Shown: piece by piece, positions 62,612 to 64,000 of the stretch
Layout: each line of letters opens with the position of its first letter
Position numbering within the stretch: position 1 is the first letter of the stretch
Position numbers and translations under genes: made by a program
Assembly: GCA_965199335.1 (NCBI GenBank)
Contig: CBDAQZ010000003.1
Coordinates: forward strand, 372,001-436,000
DNA length: 64,000 bases
Direction: 5' to 3'
From: CBDAQV01 sp965199335
GTDB taxonomy: Bacteria > Pseudomonadota > Alphaproteobacteria > CALMVH01
Notes under the pieces: generated by a model
What the model saw: only the letters and a program-made list of their open reading frames with translations
Told to the model about the DNA's origin: nothing
Databases searched by the model: none

Positions 62612-64000
62612 ATGAGCAGCGTCGCCCTCCAGAAACAGCGAAATGCACAGACAGACTGGCAATCTAGGTCGGTTCCGGATCGCATCAAGGTTTTGCGGCG
62701 GACGCGGCAGCTTATCGCGCTTCGCGCCGAACAGGCAATGGCTTCCGTTTCCGCCTCGGGCCGGCGCGAAGCCGCCGAAACCCTGCCACTGGAAGTCATC
62801 CCGCTCCTGGAGGCGATACGCTTCCTGGAACGCAAGGCGGTAGAGCTGTTGCACCCCCGACGGCTGGGGCGGAAAGGCCGTCCCTTATGGCTCTGGGGCA
62901 TCGAATCGACGGTCCAACGCGAACCGTTCGGCGTGGTTCTGATCATCGCGCCGTTCAATTACCCGTTGTTCCTGCCTGGGGTGCAGGCGTTGCAGGCGCT
63001 GGTCGCCGGGAATGCCGTGCAGGTCAAGCCCGCGCCGAATTGCACGGCGCCAATGACATTGCTGGCCGCCTGCCTGGCCGAAGCCGGCCTGCCGGTCGAT
63101 CTGTTCGTCGTGCTGGAGGAAAGCGTTCATGCGGCGGAGGCGGCAATCGATTCGGGAATCGACCTGATCGTCCTGACCGGATCGGGGGATGCCGGACGCG
63201 CCGTGCTGCACCGCGCCGCTCAGCGCCTGCTACCCGCCATCGTGGAATTATCCGGAAACGACGCTGCGTTCGTGCTGCCCGGCGCGGATGTAGGCATCGT
63301 GACGCAAGCTCTCGCCTATGGCCTGCGCCTGAACGGCGGCGCGACCTGCATCGCACCGCGCCGCGTATTCGTTCCAAAGGAAATGCTGCCTGCTATCGAA
63401 ACCGGCATTCTGCACCGATTGCTCGGCGACGACTCTTTTCCTGTGTTGCCGGCTTCGCGGACGCATGTAAACGCTCTGTTGCAGGATGCGCGGGACAAGG
63501 GGGCGCGGATTGCCGGCGGCGCGGTGAACGATACCGGCATGAATCCCGCGCTGGTCATCGCGCCTCCACCGGACGCGCGCATCATGACGGAAGATTTTTT
63601 TGCCCCCATATTGTCGCTGATCCCGGTAGACAGTCCCGACCAGGCGTTGCTCATGTCGACCATGTCGCCGCACGGACTGGGCGCATCGGTCTTCGGCCCT
63701 GTCGCCGAGGCGGAAGTGTTCGCGGCGCGGGTCGATGCCGGGTCGGTCGTCGTCAACGACCTGATCGTACCCACCGCCGATCCCCGCCTGCCGTTCGAGG
63801 GCCGGCGCAACAGCGGCTTCGGCCCGACCCGCGGTGCGGAGGGATTGCTGGCCATGACCCGCACGCGCGCCGCCACGGCACGGCACAACCGCCTATACCC
63901 GCATTTTCGCAGCGTTCGACAAAAGGACGCCAGCTTGTTCCTGGCCTACATCGCACTGGCGCATGGCGATGAGCGGATCAAAAAACTACCCTGCCGGCTG
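62612..64000 (+). CDS. Aldehyde dehydrogenase of the carotenoid cluster (3' end outside window)
   Basis: The reading frame from ATG 62612 stays open to the last base of the window (463 codons), so it is partial at its 3' end but nearly complete. Conserved residues are visible: Asn116 in IIAPFNYPLF, catalytic base Glu212 in IVELSGND (normally VELGG), and catalytic Cys246 in NGGATCIAP. Glu in ELSGN and the GATC box mark the aldehyde dehydrogenase superfamily. Next to CrtN/CrtP paralogues it resembles the diapolycopenedial/diaponeurosporenal dehydrogenase that makes the carboxylic acid in C30 carotenoid pathways. The very C-terminus is not visible. Confidence 0.85.
   Translation, partial: MSSVALQKQRNAQTDWQSRSVPDRIKVLRRTRQLIALRAEQAMASVSASGRREAAETLPLEVIPLLEAIRFLERKAVELLHPRRLGRKGRPLWLWGIESTVQREPFGVVLIIAPFNYPLFLPGVQALQALVAGNAVQVKPAPNCTAPMTLLAACLAEAGLPVDLFVVLEESVHAAEAAIDSGIDLIVLTGSGDAGRAVLHRAAQRLLPAIVELSGNDAAFVLPGADVGIVTQALAYGLRLNGGATCIAPRRVFVPKEMLPAIETGILHRLLGDDSFPVLPASRTHVNALLQDARDKGARIAGGAVNDTGMNPALVIAPPPDARIMTEDFFAPILSLIPVDSPDQALLMSTMSPHGLGASVFGPVAEAEVFAARVDAGSVVVNDLIVPTADPRLPFEGRRNSGFGPTRGAEGLLAMTRTRAATARHNRLYPHFRSVRQKDASLFLAYIALAHGDERIKKLPCRL

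Overview
The window is GC-rich chromosomal DNA from a Gram-negative bacterium, most likely an alphaproteobacterium. The evidence is an alphaproteobacterial gene repertoire: an orphan CheB/hybrid-kinase pair, a NodT-type outer-membrane factor, CsbD, kdpDE placed upstream of kdpFABC, and a CrtN/CrtP-type carotenoid cluster with an aldehyde dehydrogenase. The two desaturases plus aldehyde dehydrogenase recall C30 carotenoid clusters of Methylobacterium and Acetobacteraceae, but the genus cannot be fixed from this sequence alone. No rRNA, tRNA, CRISPR array or intact insertion sequence was seen.

Layout. 1-2144: end of a gene, a CheB methylesterase and a REC-HisKA-HATPase-REC hybrid kinase. 2188-7796: small accessory genes (CsbD, alpha/beta-hydrolase with a TetR regulator, CLC chloride transporter, small lipoprotein) mixed with two decayed C-terminal fragments of DNA-repair genes (exonuclease III, alkylguanine-DNA methyltransferase). 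8018-24790: a type I secretion locus. It holds a 2287-residue repetitive adhesin, two different ABC subunits, an HlyD adaptor and a NodT/OprM-like lipoprotein channel. It is bracketed by phosphorelay genes: REC-GHKL ATPase upstream; Hpt, single-domain receiver and an 805-residue hybrid kinase downstream. 25171-42984: one gene for a ~5,940-residue filamentous-haemagglutinin-type exoprotein built from GLUG and MBG repeats. 43008-51978: potassium system on the minus strand in the order outer-membrane protein, kdpD, kdpE, a 28-residue membrane peptide, kdpF, kdpA, kdpB, kdpC. 52120-54251: lipoprotein and RecQ helicase. 54574-58753: chaperone-usher fimbrial locus (two secreted subunits, alpha/CS1-type usher, convergent chaperone). 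58880-64000: carotenoid locus (isoprenylcysteine-methyltransferase-like protein and two CrtI/CrtN-family enzymes on the minus strand, divergent aldehyde dehydrogenase cut by the window end).

The dominant theme is the cell surface. Three separate adhesion systems (type I adhesin, giant FHA-like protein, fimbriae) lie within about 50 kb. The most unusual candidate is the type I system: neither ABC subunit has a recognisable LSGGQ signature, one also has Asp instead of the catalytic Glu, the outer-membrane component is a NodT lipoprotein, and a dedicated phosphorelay flanks the cassette. No LapD/LapG-type control genes are present in the window.
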